NCBI GenBank assembly: GCA_903930665.1
Contig: CAIYZI010000063.1
Span: 1 to 7,584, forward strand
Origin: an uncultured beta proteobacterium
GTDB taxonomy: Bacteria; Pseudomonadota; Gammaproteobacteria; Burkholderiales; Burkholderiaceae
DNA length: 7,584 nucleotides
Direction: 5' to 3'
This document shows positions 1 through 6,259 of this stretch, piece after piece; position 1 is the first letter of the stretch, and each line of letters starts with the position of its first letter. Under the pieces are notes generated by a model, which made no database searches, was not told the origin of the DNA, and saw nothing but the letters and a program-made list of their open reading frames with translations. The position numbers and the translations under genes were made by a program.

Positions 1-1
1 A

Positions 2-1198
2 GATATAAGAACTCTACAAAAACTTAGTAAACCCTGTCGCTACACCATCCCCGATGCAAAAGGTTTGCATCTTTGGGTGCGACCATCCCATGAAAAATAT
101 TGGGTATTTCGCTTTACATTCAATGGTAAACGCTTTGATTACGGCGTTGGCAACTTTAAGGATGTGCCATTAGCCGAAGCCAAAAAGACAACCCAGAAGC
201 TGCGTGGCAGTCTCTTAAATGGGATCAACCCGTTGCAAGCAAGGAAATCCCAAAAAGAAGAAGTAAAAAATAATACCTTAACCACCGTCAAATTTCGTAA
301 GTTTGCATTGGACTATATTGAGACCATGTCCCCTCGCTGGCGTAATCCAAAGCATGAAAGTCAATGGCTCAATACCTTAACTACTTATGCGTTTCCTGTT
401 ATCGGGCATCTATCACTTGAAGAAATCACCACCAACCATATTCTCAAAATATTAGAAGGAATGTGGAAAACCAAGCAAGAAACAGCCGCAAGGTTACGTG
501 GAAGAATCGAACGGATCCTCTCAGCCGCCATCACGAGAGGACTCCGCAAGTCTAGCAACCCAGCGATTTGGCGATCCCATCTAGAAAATATCTTGCCACC
601 ACCCAGCAATCGTGGCAAAACCCATCACCCTGCACTTCCCTATCAAGAAATTCATCTGCTCATGGCAAAGCTACATGAAATTAATACCATGTCTGCTTTG
701 GCATTGGAATTTACTATCCTTAATGCATCACGGACTGGTGAAGTTATATTTGCCAAACGTAGTGAAATTATTGATGATATTTGGAATATTCCTGCAATCC
801 GAATGAAAGCTGGTGTCCAGCATCAAGTTCCTCTTGGCAATCGTAGCCTAGAAATTATTAGACAAGCATGTGGACTCAATCCGAATAGCGAATACCTTTT
901 CTCCAATGTGAATAAGCCACTTTCCTCCATGGCGATGCTTATGATGTTACGCAGATATAAAAGTGGCGTTACAGTTCATGGGTTTCGGTCATGCTTTCGT
1001 GACTGGACCGCAGAAGAAACAAACCATAGCCCAGAAGTCGCAGAGATGGCACTTGCTCACACAATTGGAAACAGAGTTGAAGCGGCGTACCGCCGGGGAA
1101 AGCTATTGGAGCGAAGAAGATTGCTAATGAAAGATTGGGAATCGTATTGCCTGACTGGCAATTTCTACTCTGAATTTAAAGCCAACCAAATTAATTAG
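2..1198 (+). CDS. Tyrosine recombinase (integrase), P4/DUF4102 type, 5'-partial
   Basis: Site-specific tyrosine recombinase that would integrate or excise the element carrying it. The frame is open to the left edge. The 21 residues before the first in-window start-like codon (TTG at 65) match the usual N-terminal arm-binding domain (R..KP..YTIPDAKGLHLWV), so the real start lies just outside the window and the TTG is not the start. Counting from base 2, residues 1-75 are the DUF4102 arm-DNA-binding domain (GKRFDYGVG, LAEAKK), about 80-185 the helical core-binding domain and about 190-380 the catalytic domain. The full catalytic set is visible: R244 (SRTGE), K269 (RMKAG), H326 and R329 (HGFR), H353 (LAH) and nucleophile Y363 (AAYRRG). 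Its stop overlaps the convergent 143-residue gene by 8 bases. Family knowledge: such integrases usually sit near one end of an island or prophage, often at a tRNA gene; no tRNA is seen here. The enzyme looks functional. Confidence 0.93.
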   Translation, partial: DIRTLQKLSKPCRYTIPDAKGLHLWVRPSHEKYWVFRFTFNGKRFDYGVGNFKDVPLAEAKKTTQKLRGSLLNGINPLQARKSQKEEVKNNTLTTVKFRKFALDYIETMSPRWRNPKHESQWLNTLTTYAFPVIGHLSLEEITTNHILKILEGMWKTKQETAARLRGRIERILSAAITRGLRKSSNPAIWRSHLENILPPPSNRGKTHHPALPYQEIHLLMAKLHEINTMSALALEFTILNASRTGEVIFAKRSEIIDDIWNIPAIRMKAGVQHQVPLGNRSLEIIRQACGLNPNSEYLFSNVNKPLSSMAMLMMLRRYKSGVTVHGFRSCFRDWTAEETNHSPEVAEMALAHTIGNRVEAAYRRGKLLERRRLLMKDWESYCLTGNFYSEFKANQIN

Positions 1199-1622
1199 CA
1201 TTTGAAATTAATACGGCCATGATTGGCGCTATTCTCTCCACCAAAGAGAATACGCCATCTATAGTACTTGCAGCCTTGATGGCATCCCAAGATGTTTCAA
1301 GCCTAGACTTATTGGGTTGTAATTTTTGAGACTCTACAATCGTAGCGTTTATGTTGTTTAACAATTCATGTTGATTATTTGCTCTTGCAATTTCAGCTAA
1401 TTGATAAAGAACTTCAGCTAAATTAACGGTCGACCCACCGTTTGCACCAGCACCGATTACAACTGAATTTGGTCCGCCTTGAGCATTGCGCCCAATTGTC
1501 ATCGGAGTATTTAATATAGTATTTCCTCGTGCATCTGTAGCACCAATCCTGATACCGCCCTCACCTACTTCAACGTTATCAGGCACATTCCCAATCACAA
1601 TAGCGTCTTTAGCAATCTTCAT
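1191..1622 (-). CDS. Conserved-looking hypothetical protein, Gly-rich beta-repeat plus helical C-terminus
   Basis: 143 residues, function not recognised. The start at 1622 is supported by GGAG eight bases upstream. The first 65 or so residues are Gly/Val/Ile-rich with short repeating strand-turn units (DAIVIGNV, GGIRIGATD, NSVVIGAGA). This pattern resembles beta-helix or YadA-head-like repeats, though it is far too short for an adhesin and has no signal peptide. The second half is predicted helical (AEVLYQLAEIA, DAIKAAS) and ends in a hydrophobic segment near 127-140 (RIAPIMAVLI). No catalytic motif is seen. It overlaps the integrase stop tail-to-tail by 8 bases, so it is probably element cargo. 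Similar two-part small proteins (beta-turn-rich N-terminus, helical C-terminus) occur as accessory partners of bacterial defence and signalling effectors; that link is speculative here. Alternative: a structural or regulatory protein of the element. Confidence 0.7.
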   Translation of the reverse strand: MKIAKDAIVIGNVPDNVEVGEGGIRIGATDARGNTILNTPMTIGRNAQGGPNSVVIGAGANGGSTVNLAEVLYQLAEIARANNQHELLNNINATIVESQKLQPNKSRLETSWDAIKAASTIDGVFSLVERIAPIMAVLISNAN

Positions 1623-2700
1623 ATCGCTAACTCCAATCCAATGAATGAGTTCAACTGTGGGGTAACATCAACCACAACCCCTTCGGTAAGTTTGACGGTA
1701 AAGTTTCTGTGATCTACCGTTGATCATCGTGTACAAAAAACTGTATCTCAATGAAAGTACAATACATTTCACAGTTACCGTACTCTAGTGAATTGAGAAA
1801 AATATCCTTTTAAATCAACGCACTAGAGACACCTCTTCCGCCACCACCCCTTATATTTAAAGGGGAATGCAGTAACAAGTGCAATTATTCCATCTTTTTG
1901 TACCACAATCCAGGCCCAAATTTCTTCAAAATTGACCAATATCTAGACTTCGTACCACCACAGTACCAATAACAGTTCAAACCATTATTTCTGTGCAATA
2001 ACTGTACCGTTACGATGAATTACAGAAATTTATAATAATTCACAGAACGCCACAGCACCCACCACCATACGACCACTAGTCAATTATTGTGATCACGGTT
2101 GGGCACGACACCAACCGCAGCACCAAGAACAGTCAAATAACAGTTAAAACCAAGCTGTACATAACTGTGGATCTACCGCACCCACCATGCAACCATCATG
2201 ATCCATTATTCATTCATGGTGGATCTCTATTGGGTGGAATGCTGAAATAATGTTTTTATAGTACATGTACAGCTTTTATTAATCTGGATTGATGATGTAC
2301 TGTTGGACCACCCTAGGGACCACCAGAACTCTCTATGGTGAGTTTTTATGGATTGGATGATGGTTTGTATAGGGAAAGAATTGTTTTTTGTACTGAAACC
2401 ATTATTGGGATAACTGGTTTTCTGACCAAAAATACTCATGTGGGTCAAAAAATTTTAATTCTGGGTGGTGGATCCATTTACATAAAAATCAATGAAATTG
2501 GGGTGGTGATGGGATGGAATGTGATTGTGCTTATTGAATTAATGTCATGAATTACACAATAAGGTAAATGTCATTGAAAAGAACATTAAATCGGCCCAGA
2601 ATCAATTTAAATATTGCGAATGATGGTTGGTGTACAAAATGTTTATAGTGCCTCTATAACGCTTTAATTAATTTTATTATTAATGGATTTGAATCATTGA
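1623..2700. other. Long non-coding region with strand-composition flip and nested complementary arms
   Basis: No convincing gene. By hand count, 1921-2220 has about 40 G and 82 C, whereas 2221-2580 has about 85 G and 40 C, so strand skew reverses sharply near 2220. Nested complementary blocks span the flip: CACCACCCC 1842-1850 with GGGGTGGTG 2500-2508, CCACCACC 2059-2066 with GGTGGTGG 2464-2471, and CCACCAT 2182-2188 with ATGGTGG 2216-2222. A perfect palindrome GTACATGTAC lies at 2261-2270. GGACCACC is repeated directly at 2305-2312 and 2317-2324 around CCCTAGGG. TACCGT-like hexamers recur between 1695 and 2179. The region could be a replication or recombination site, or the 5' part of a long structured RNA. 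Confidence 0.5.
1695..2179. repeat. Recurring TACCGT-type short motif (possible integrase arm or regulator sites)
   Basis: TACCGT occurs at 1715-1720, 1776-1781 and 2005-2010, TACCGC at 2174-2179, and the inverse ACGGTA at 1695-1700. Two copies share the longer context CTGTG(g)ATCTACCG (about 1707-1719 and 2165-2178), a direct repeat with one inserted base. The 1695 and 1715 copies form an inverted pair (ACGGT/ACCGT). They cluster within 0.5-1 kb of the integrase stop and upstream of the minus-strand gene. Arm-type sites or an element regulator's operators are possible, but a hexamer in AT-rich DNA is weak evidence. Confidence 0.25.
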
Positions 2701-2738
2701 AATTCATGGTATTAAAAATACATAAATACCATTAAATT
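2701..2738 (+). other. Hairpin, 8-bp perfect stem with flanking extension
   Basis: ATGGTATT (2706-2713) pairs with AATACCAT (2725-2732) across an 11-base loop. A further AATT/AATT pairing (2701-2704 with 2735-2738) follows a small internal mismatch. It lies upstream of the main structured RNA block and could belong to it. No T-run follows on the plus strand, so it is not an obvious terminator. Confidence 0.45.
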
Positions 2739-2809
2739 TCTTGATTTGATGTTACCTATGGATTGGTTTTGTGCTGAAACTTGTAAATCAATTCAAAATA
2801 ATTTCATTT

Positions 2810-2831
2810 ATTTCATAATCCGGAATGAAAT
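2810..2831. other. Short perfect hairpin
   Basis: ATTTCAT (2810-2816) pairs with ATGAAAT (2825-2831); the loop contains the palindrome TCCGGA. It is a perfect 7-bp stem between the 2701-2738 hairpin and the main structured block, and possibly part of the same RNA. Confidence 0.35.
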
Positions 2832-2894
2832 GGATCAATATTCGAAATCAGGTTGTATAAATAATCTACATGAAGCAGTAAAGGCAACAAGTGA

Positions 2895-3246
2895 ATAACA
2901 AGTCCCAAAGGACCAGTCAATGATGGGGAACGACAGAAGTACAAGGACCGAGTCTCTTCAAACTGTAATCTAATAAGGCAAAACTGATTATGAGAACACC
3001 AAAGAACGAAGTTGGGTGTTTCAAAATATTATCGTTTCGATGAGTGGTAATGACACTCAGACAGATTAAATGTGGTTCGTGCCGCTTTAATCTGTTGCCG
3101 CTGACACACCAGCAATCGGATGTAAAGCTAACCGGTCAACCGTAGCTTCCCAATGATGCAATAAACCATTGGTCTTCTGCACGAATGAGTCTGACGTTCC
3201 TATACGCAGAACACAATTGGTCTACTTGGATAGGCTAATTGTGTCC
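2895..3246 (+). ncRNA. Candidate large structured non-coding RNA
   Basis: A tight series of helices covers almost every base. From 5' to 3' they are: GTCC-CAAA-GGAC (2902-2913); GAAG/CTTC enclosing GAC/GTC (2936-2959); TAATC/GATTA (2966-2990); AACACC/GGTGTT (2995-3020); TGAGTG/CACTCA (3041-3059); ACAGATTAAA/TTTAATCTGT capped by GTGG/CCGC (3061-3095); CCG-CTG/CAG-CGG (3098-3119); AAGCTA..CGG-TCAA-CCG-TAGCTT (3125-3148); CCAAT/ATTGG (3150-3172); TTCTGC/GCAGAA (3175-3211); and a 14-bp stem with hexaloop CTTGGA (3211-3244). G.U pairs at 2994/3021, 3073/3084, 3219/3236 and 3221/3234 would be A.C mismatches on the other strand, so the RNA is read as plus. No long ORF competes. The 5' end is uncertain and could reach 2700 or further. 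It does not match tmRNA, RNase P, 6S or group II domain V as I know them. GOLLD-type giant RNAs of lake bacteria and phages are a candidate family, which cannot be verified by eye. Confidence 0.6.
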
Positions 3247-3390
3247 TCAATATCCTTCCACAGTAACTTAATTAACAAATCAATAATGATTTAACAATAC
3301 CCAATCATGTTTCTAATATGACTATGAAATCGATAATTGCTTAATAATGAGGCAATATTGCACTAATAATCATTTCATAATCAAATAAAC

Positions 3391-3420
3391 TTGACAAAGT
3401 ACTTGACAAGATGGTAAAAT
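3391..3420 (+). promoter_or_regulatory. Near-consensus sigma-70 promoter
   Basis: TTGACA (3391-3396) and TAAAAT (3415-3420) are separated by 18 bases, giving a predicted start near 3427. A second TTGACA (3403-3408) lies between them. It reads rightward into the 3.43-3.70 kb stretch holding a 7-codon leader-like ORF and a 27-codon hydrophobic ORF, and would converge on the kinase gene's 3' end. Confidence 0.5.
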
Positions 3421-3465
3421 AGCTATGTGTCTTGGGTAATGTAATATTGTAACTATAAATTATAT

Positions 3466-3511
3466 TAGTTACTAATTAATTACATATAGTAAGTAATGCA
3501 GTAACTGATCT
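3466..3511. other. Inverted repeat in the putative leader
   Basis: AGTTAC and GTAACT bracket an AT-rich centre that contains further TTAC/GTAA pairings. It lies just downstream of the 3391-3420 promoter, where it could fold in the transcript leader or bind a dimeric regulator. It is an AT-rich and modest signal. Confidence 0.25.
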
Positions 3512-3557
3512 GTTGCTGTTAATGGAATACTATATCCATAAAAACAAAAAAGGAATC

Positions 3558-3581
3558 ATGAGACAAAGTCGAAAATGGTGA
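3558..3581 (+). CDS. Possible seven-codon leader peptide
   Basis: ATG to TGA encodes MRQSRKW, preceded by AAGGA (3550-3554) only three bases before the ATG, a rather short spacing. It ends in a hairpin, AATGGT (3574-3579) with ACCATT (3591-3596), just before a 27-codon hydrophobic ORF, 20 bases downstream. The layout resembles a leader ORF coupled to a following small gene, but an ORF this short is expected by chance, so the call rests on the SD, the promoter at 3391-3420 and the position. Confidence 0.2.
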   Translation: MRQSRKW

Positions 3582-3601
3582 GCATAGCGAACCATTGAAT
3601 A

Positions 3602-3685
3602 ATGACTGTATTGAATTACTTAATTGGCATTGTTACCATATCTGCAATTAATTCACTAGTTACTGGTAATCACTCAAGTCATTAA
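3602..3685 (+). CDS. Possible 27-residue hydrophobic peptide
   Basis: ATG to TAA gives 27 residues starting MTVLNYLIGIVTISA. Residues 3-21 could span a membrane and the end is polar (NHSSH). No clear SD precedes it. Translation would have to be coupled to the seven-codon ORF upstream or controlled by the hairpin between them. A strong-looking promoter lies 180 bases upstream, and a hairpin (3661-3693) overlaps its 3' end. Leader plus tiny membrane peptide is the layout of some type I toxins (hok/mok-like), but no antisense RNA is demonstrated. Chance ORF is the main alternative. Confidence 0.22.
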   Translation: MTVLNYLIGIVTISAINSLVTGNHSSH

Positions 3686-3693
3686 ATCCAGTA
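3661..3693. terminator. Stem-loop between convergent transcripts
   Basis: TACTGG-TAAT-c-ACT pairs with AGT-c-ATTA-aat-CCAGTA around a two-base loop, giving three stacked stem blocks. It lies 9 bases past the kinase stop codon on the minus strand and at the end of the plus-strand small ORF. The position fits a bidirectional terminator or 3'-end stabiliser, but neither side has a proper T-run. Confidence 0.35.
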
Positions 3694-3701
3694 CTACCCC
3701 A

Positions 3702-4130
3702 TTAAGTTACTTTAATTTCTTTGATTAATTCCCAGCATTGATTACTTTTTACCCATTCACTAGCCATTGAATCATTCATAGAAAATTGAGTAATGGCGTA
3801 ATTTACAGAATTCACAATCTTGCTTAACTGATGGTGCAATGGCTCATTGATATCATTGATTGATGTGATGGTGTCTAAATTGATCTGCACCTCGCCATGT
3901 TTCATCATAGAACCAAATTTAGCCATGGAATATGCGATGGTTTGTGTTCGATAAATCATCGTACCGTTATTCCAATGGGTAGCGATATTACGAATGTACT
4001 GATGAATGAATCGATGCCCTACAGAATCATTGTATAAGTCACCATGACCATCTTCGTGATAAATCTGATGCAAGTACTCATTACCCATACAAACGATGTG
4101 TGGCGCTTGTTTAAATGCGTATTCCACAAC
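3702..4130 (-). other. Foreign 3' extension of the kinase ORF (probable element-supplied sequence)
   Basis: Codons 430-571 of the kinase frame show no histidine-kinase similarity. They include a His/Gly/Asp patch (YHEDGHGDLYNDSVGH, about 453-468), aromatic-rich stretches and a polar C-terminus. An open frame of 142 codons in AT-rich DNA is unlikely by chance, so it may descend from a real gene of the element. An internal ATG (residue 444, base 4088) has no SD. The composition shift and loss of homology both fall near 4130, which marks the probable element/chromosome boundary. Confidence 0.55.
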
Positions 4131-5417
4131 GAGTTGATTGGGAGCAATTCCTACACCACTATCTTGTACGGTCAGGATTGCAAACTGCTCATTTTGAGCG
4201 ATACCCACCCGAATGATTCTATGGGTTGGTTTGCCTGCTGTGCTCGTAGCAATGGCATCAATGGCAGTAATCACATCAATGGCATTATTCAGAATATTAA
4301 TAAGCACTTGCTGGATCTGTATCGCATCACCAAAAATCAGGGGATTGGACTGATAGTTTTTTTCTAATGAGATTCCCTTAGCTTGTAAGGTAGGCTCGAC
4401 CAATTCAATAACTTCATCCACCGCCTTTTGTAAATTCTCCTCATGAAATTGGGCGGTCTTGGTATTAAAAAGTTGTCTGAGATTTTGAACCAATGCGGCT
4501 AATTTTCCCGAGTGCAAGCGAATGTCGTCCAAAGAGGCGGACAAGGTTGTATTTTGGTTAATTTTGGCTAACTCTCGCTTGGCAGTATCAGCCCTGATGG
4601 CGATGGCGGTTAGAGGCTGGCTTAATTGGTGCGCCAAGGAGCTGGCAAGAGCGCTAATCCCAATGACTCGGTTTGAGGCAATCAAGCCTTGTAGCAGTTG
4701 GTTTTTTTCTTCCACCACGGCAACCAAATTGCGATTGAGAAGATTGGACTCTGGGGTCCTTGGGTCGATCCAGCTAATTCTGAGGGATTGATAGGAGATG
4801 TAACGAAAGACGCTCAATACTACATGGGTGGCGTATAGCAATGTAATGATGGTTGTGGGGTGCCTTGGCCCGATGGGAACTTCTGAGAAATAACTGAACA
4901 GTCGAATCAGTGCAAAGCAACCCAAGCCAAATTCTAGCCATGCAATCCAACGGACGAATAGATGATTGCGTAAAGCAATGTTTTCGGAGTGCTTGCAAAG
5001 ATAGTAGGCCCCAAAGGCTAATCCAGTAGCGGGAATATTTAAAATCAGATACGGGAGCTTGGGGTTGATTTCTAGGCGACAAAACTCGATAAAGGTACAG
5101 AGAGTCACTGTGAGCAGTAACCCGAAATAATAGTATTGAATTTTAATTTTTCGAGTTAAGCAGTAAAGACTAAATAAGACCGAGATCTCAGAAAAGAGGA
5201 ATAAAAAATTGGTAGTCCATAAAGAAATGGGGTGTTCAAATTCCGGGTAGATATTTTGGAGGGCAACCATCGGCATGGAGATTAGCATCAGCATTTCTGC
5301 CAATAAAAAATATTTAGCCGAGAGATCTAGCTTGCCTCTAAAGGAAAAATAAAGAACCCCGGCAGATCCCAAAGTCATCATGCCGTAAACGATTGCGAGG
5401 GTGACGATGGAATTCAT
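3702..5417 (-). CDS. Membrane sensor histidine kinase, truncated and fused after the G1 box
   Basis: 571 residues. Residues 1-205 hold about seven hydrophobic segments (near 4-24, 36-54, 66-86, 94-112, 122-140, 157-177, 186-204), a membrane sensor of unknown ligand. A linker helix (225-250) leads to the HisKA H-box ALASSLAHQLSQPLTAI with phospho-acceptor H263. This LAH-x-L-x-QPL form is typical of FixL/DctB-like kinases. The HATPase_c domain begins normally: N-box QVLINILNNAIDV (N374, N377/N378) and G1 box DSGVGI (419-424). After GIAPNQL (residue 429, base about 4130) the expected F box (EPFFTTK-like) and G2 box (GLGL) are missing. They are replaced by 142 His/Asn-rich, AT-rich-encoded residues I do not recognise. 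ATP binding should be impaired, so kinase activity is doubtful; the sensor and dimerisation parts could persist. No clear SD precedes the ATG. It is divergent from the secreted-protein cluster, and no response regulator is in view. Confidence 0.85.
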   Translation of the reverse strand: MNSIVTLAIVYGMMTLGSAGVLYFSFRGKLDLSAKYFLLAEMLMLISMPMVALQNIYPEFEHPISLWTTNFLFLFSEISVLFSLYCLTRKIKIQYYYFGLLLTVTLCTFIEFCRLEINPKLPYLILNIPATGLAFGAYYLCKHSENIALRNHLFVRWIAWLEFGLGCFALIRLFSYFSEVPIGPRHPTTIITLLYATHVVLSVFRYISYQSLRISWIDPRTPESNLLNRNLVAVVEEKNQLLQGLIASNRVIGISALASSLAHQLSQPLTAIAIRADTAKRELAKINQNTTLSASLDDIRLHSGKLAALVQNLRQLFNTKTAQFHEENLQKAVDEVIELVEPTLQAKGISLEKNYQSNPLIFGDAIQIQQVLINILNNAIDVITAIDAIATSTAGKPTHRIIRVGIAQNEQFAILTVQDSGVGIAPNQLVVEYAFKQAPHIVCMGNEYLHQIYHEDGHGDLYNDSVGHRFIHQYIRNIATHWNNGTMIYRTQTIAYSMAKFGSMMKHGEVQINLDTITSINDINEPLHHQLSKIVNSVNYAITQFSMNDSMASEWVKSNQCWELIKEIKVT

Positions 5418-5628
5418 AGAGATGTCTGAAAGCAGGTCAAGGTCACGGGAAATATCAGCCCATATTTTTAGATAGTCCTGATATTACTAGCCAAATTGAC
5501 TTTTGCAGGCAAATAAATATTGGAAATTGACCAAAACCTGTACCTTGGTACATGGCGCAAGATTCTTAAAGCTTATACAGTTTGCTTGAATAACTTTATA
5601 ATCATCCCTATTTATTGGAGTGATGAGC
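5418..5628. promoter_or_regulatory. Divergent intergenic region with palindromic operator and promoter
   Basis: Separates the kinase (leftward) from the secreted-protein cluster (rightward). TGTACC-TT-GGTACA (5539-5552) is a perfect 6-2-6 inverted repeat. TATAAT (5597-5602) is a consensus -10 with no good -35, as expected for an activator-dependent promoter. The predicted start is near 5609, which places the palindrome centre at about -63, a classical class I activator position. GGAG (5617-5620) is the SD for the first gene. No confident promoter for the kinase was found. Confidence 0.5.
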
Positions 5629-6258
5629 ATGAACTTTAAGAAACTGTTAATGACGATGGGTGCATTGATTGCCTTGCTTGGCATTCATGCGCCATCGTAT
5701 GCACAATCATCACCAGTAATCATTGATAGTTTTGTAGGGGCAGCAGGAGGTACCAATTACAGCTTTACTCTGTATTACTCCAGTCCCAGTGCCATGAAAA
5801 ACACTCCCTCAGCAGCAGCTATAGTTAATTCACCTTGGTACGGCAACAATGCTTCTGCTGTGACATGGGCAAATTATGCCTACATTGATGCAGCCACAAA
5901 TAGCACCATTCCCGGTGGATGGCACTTCGACAATGGAGCGTATGGTTCATATCGCGTTGGCGCCTATACCGTAACGAGCCTTAGTTCATTATCATCATTA
6001 CCATCACCGACCATAGGCAACCTTAATCTTAACTGTTTTGCTGGCACTGGATGCGCAAGCTCTTATGCGTATAGCAGCAATACAATACTATCTGGACCTG
6101 ACTATTTTCTAACTGCTGCTCCTGTTCCTAGTGGTGGTGGCGGCTTCGCCCCCGAAATCGATGGCTCCCTCATCCCTCAAGTTTCTTTATTGCTTGGTTG
6201 CTTGTTCTTGATGTTTGGGCGCAAGAAGCAGAATGTTCAATATTTGACGGTTACTTAA
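5629..6258 (+). CDS. Secreted protein with PEP-CTERM/VPEID-like C-terminal sorting tail
   Basis: 209 residues. ATG 5629 is chosen because GGAG (5617-5620) lies eight bases upstream; the in-frame GTG at 5620 and ATG at 5623 overlap or crowd the SD. Residues 1-25 are a signal peptide (KK, hydrophobic core, cleavage after SYA-25). The body is Ser/Tyr/Ala/Asn-rich, like extracellular matrix or surface proteins, with two Cys (LNCFAGTGC). A Gly-rich linker (GGGG) leads to APEIDG (174-179), a hydrophobic segment (about 181-197) and RKK (198-200), followed by 9 residues. Family knowledge: tails of this plan are recognised by exosortases, which cut and anchor or release the protein at the envelope. 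No exosortase is in the window. The next gene starts one base after its stop, so the two are probably co-transcribed. The function of the body is unknown. Confidence 0.85.
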   Translation: MNFKKLLMTMGALIALLGIHAPSYAQSSPVIIDSFVGAAGGTNYSFTLYYSSPSAMKNTPSAAAIVNSPWYGNNASAVTWANYAYIDAATNSTIPGGWHFDNGAYGSYRVGAYTVTSLSSLSSLPSPTIGNLNLNCFAGTGCASSYAYSSNTILSGPDYFLTAAPVPSGGGGFAPEIDGSLIPQVSLLLGCLFLMFGRKKQNVQYLTVT

Positions 6259-6259
6259 T

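Noticed and set aside
65..67. TTG as the integrase start
   Set aside because: The frame stays open to the left edge and the upstream residues match the DUF4102 N-terminus, so this codon is internal.
2227..2448. 73-codon minus-strand ORF
   Set aside because: Low-complexity composition (Ser/Thr/Gln/Ile), no domain and no supported start; best explained by the G/T-rich composition.
2335..2550. 71-codon plus-strand ORF
   Set aside because: No SD, no recognisable motif, and it lies within the G-rich arm of the skewed region with an overlapping ORF on the other strand; probably chance.
3060..3100. tRNA or tRNA-derived attachment site around GGTTCGTGCC
   Set aside because: No cloverleaf; the bases belong to a perfect 10-bp hairpin with its own inner stem.
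2600..3300. Group II intron, tmRNA or RNase P RNA
   Set aside because: No domain V motif, no tmRNA ends or tag ORF, and no RNase P core sequence visible; no reverse transcriptase ORF nearby.
1623..3700. CRISPR array
   Set aside because: Repeats are short, irregular in spacing and mostly inverted; there is no repeat-spacer periodicity.
4044..5082. Several plus- and minus-frame ORFs of 89-107 codons overlapping the kinase
   Set aside because: They are shadows of the kinase coding sequence, whose H, N and G1 boxes fix the true frame.
5553..5570. Sigma-54 promoter beginning TGGCGC
   Set aside because: No GC at the required spacing for the -12 element; a sigma-70 -10 box with upstream palindrome fits better.
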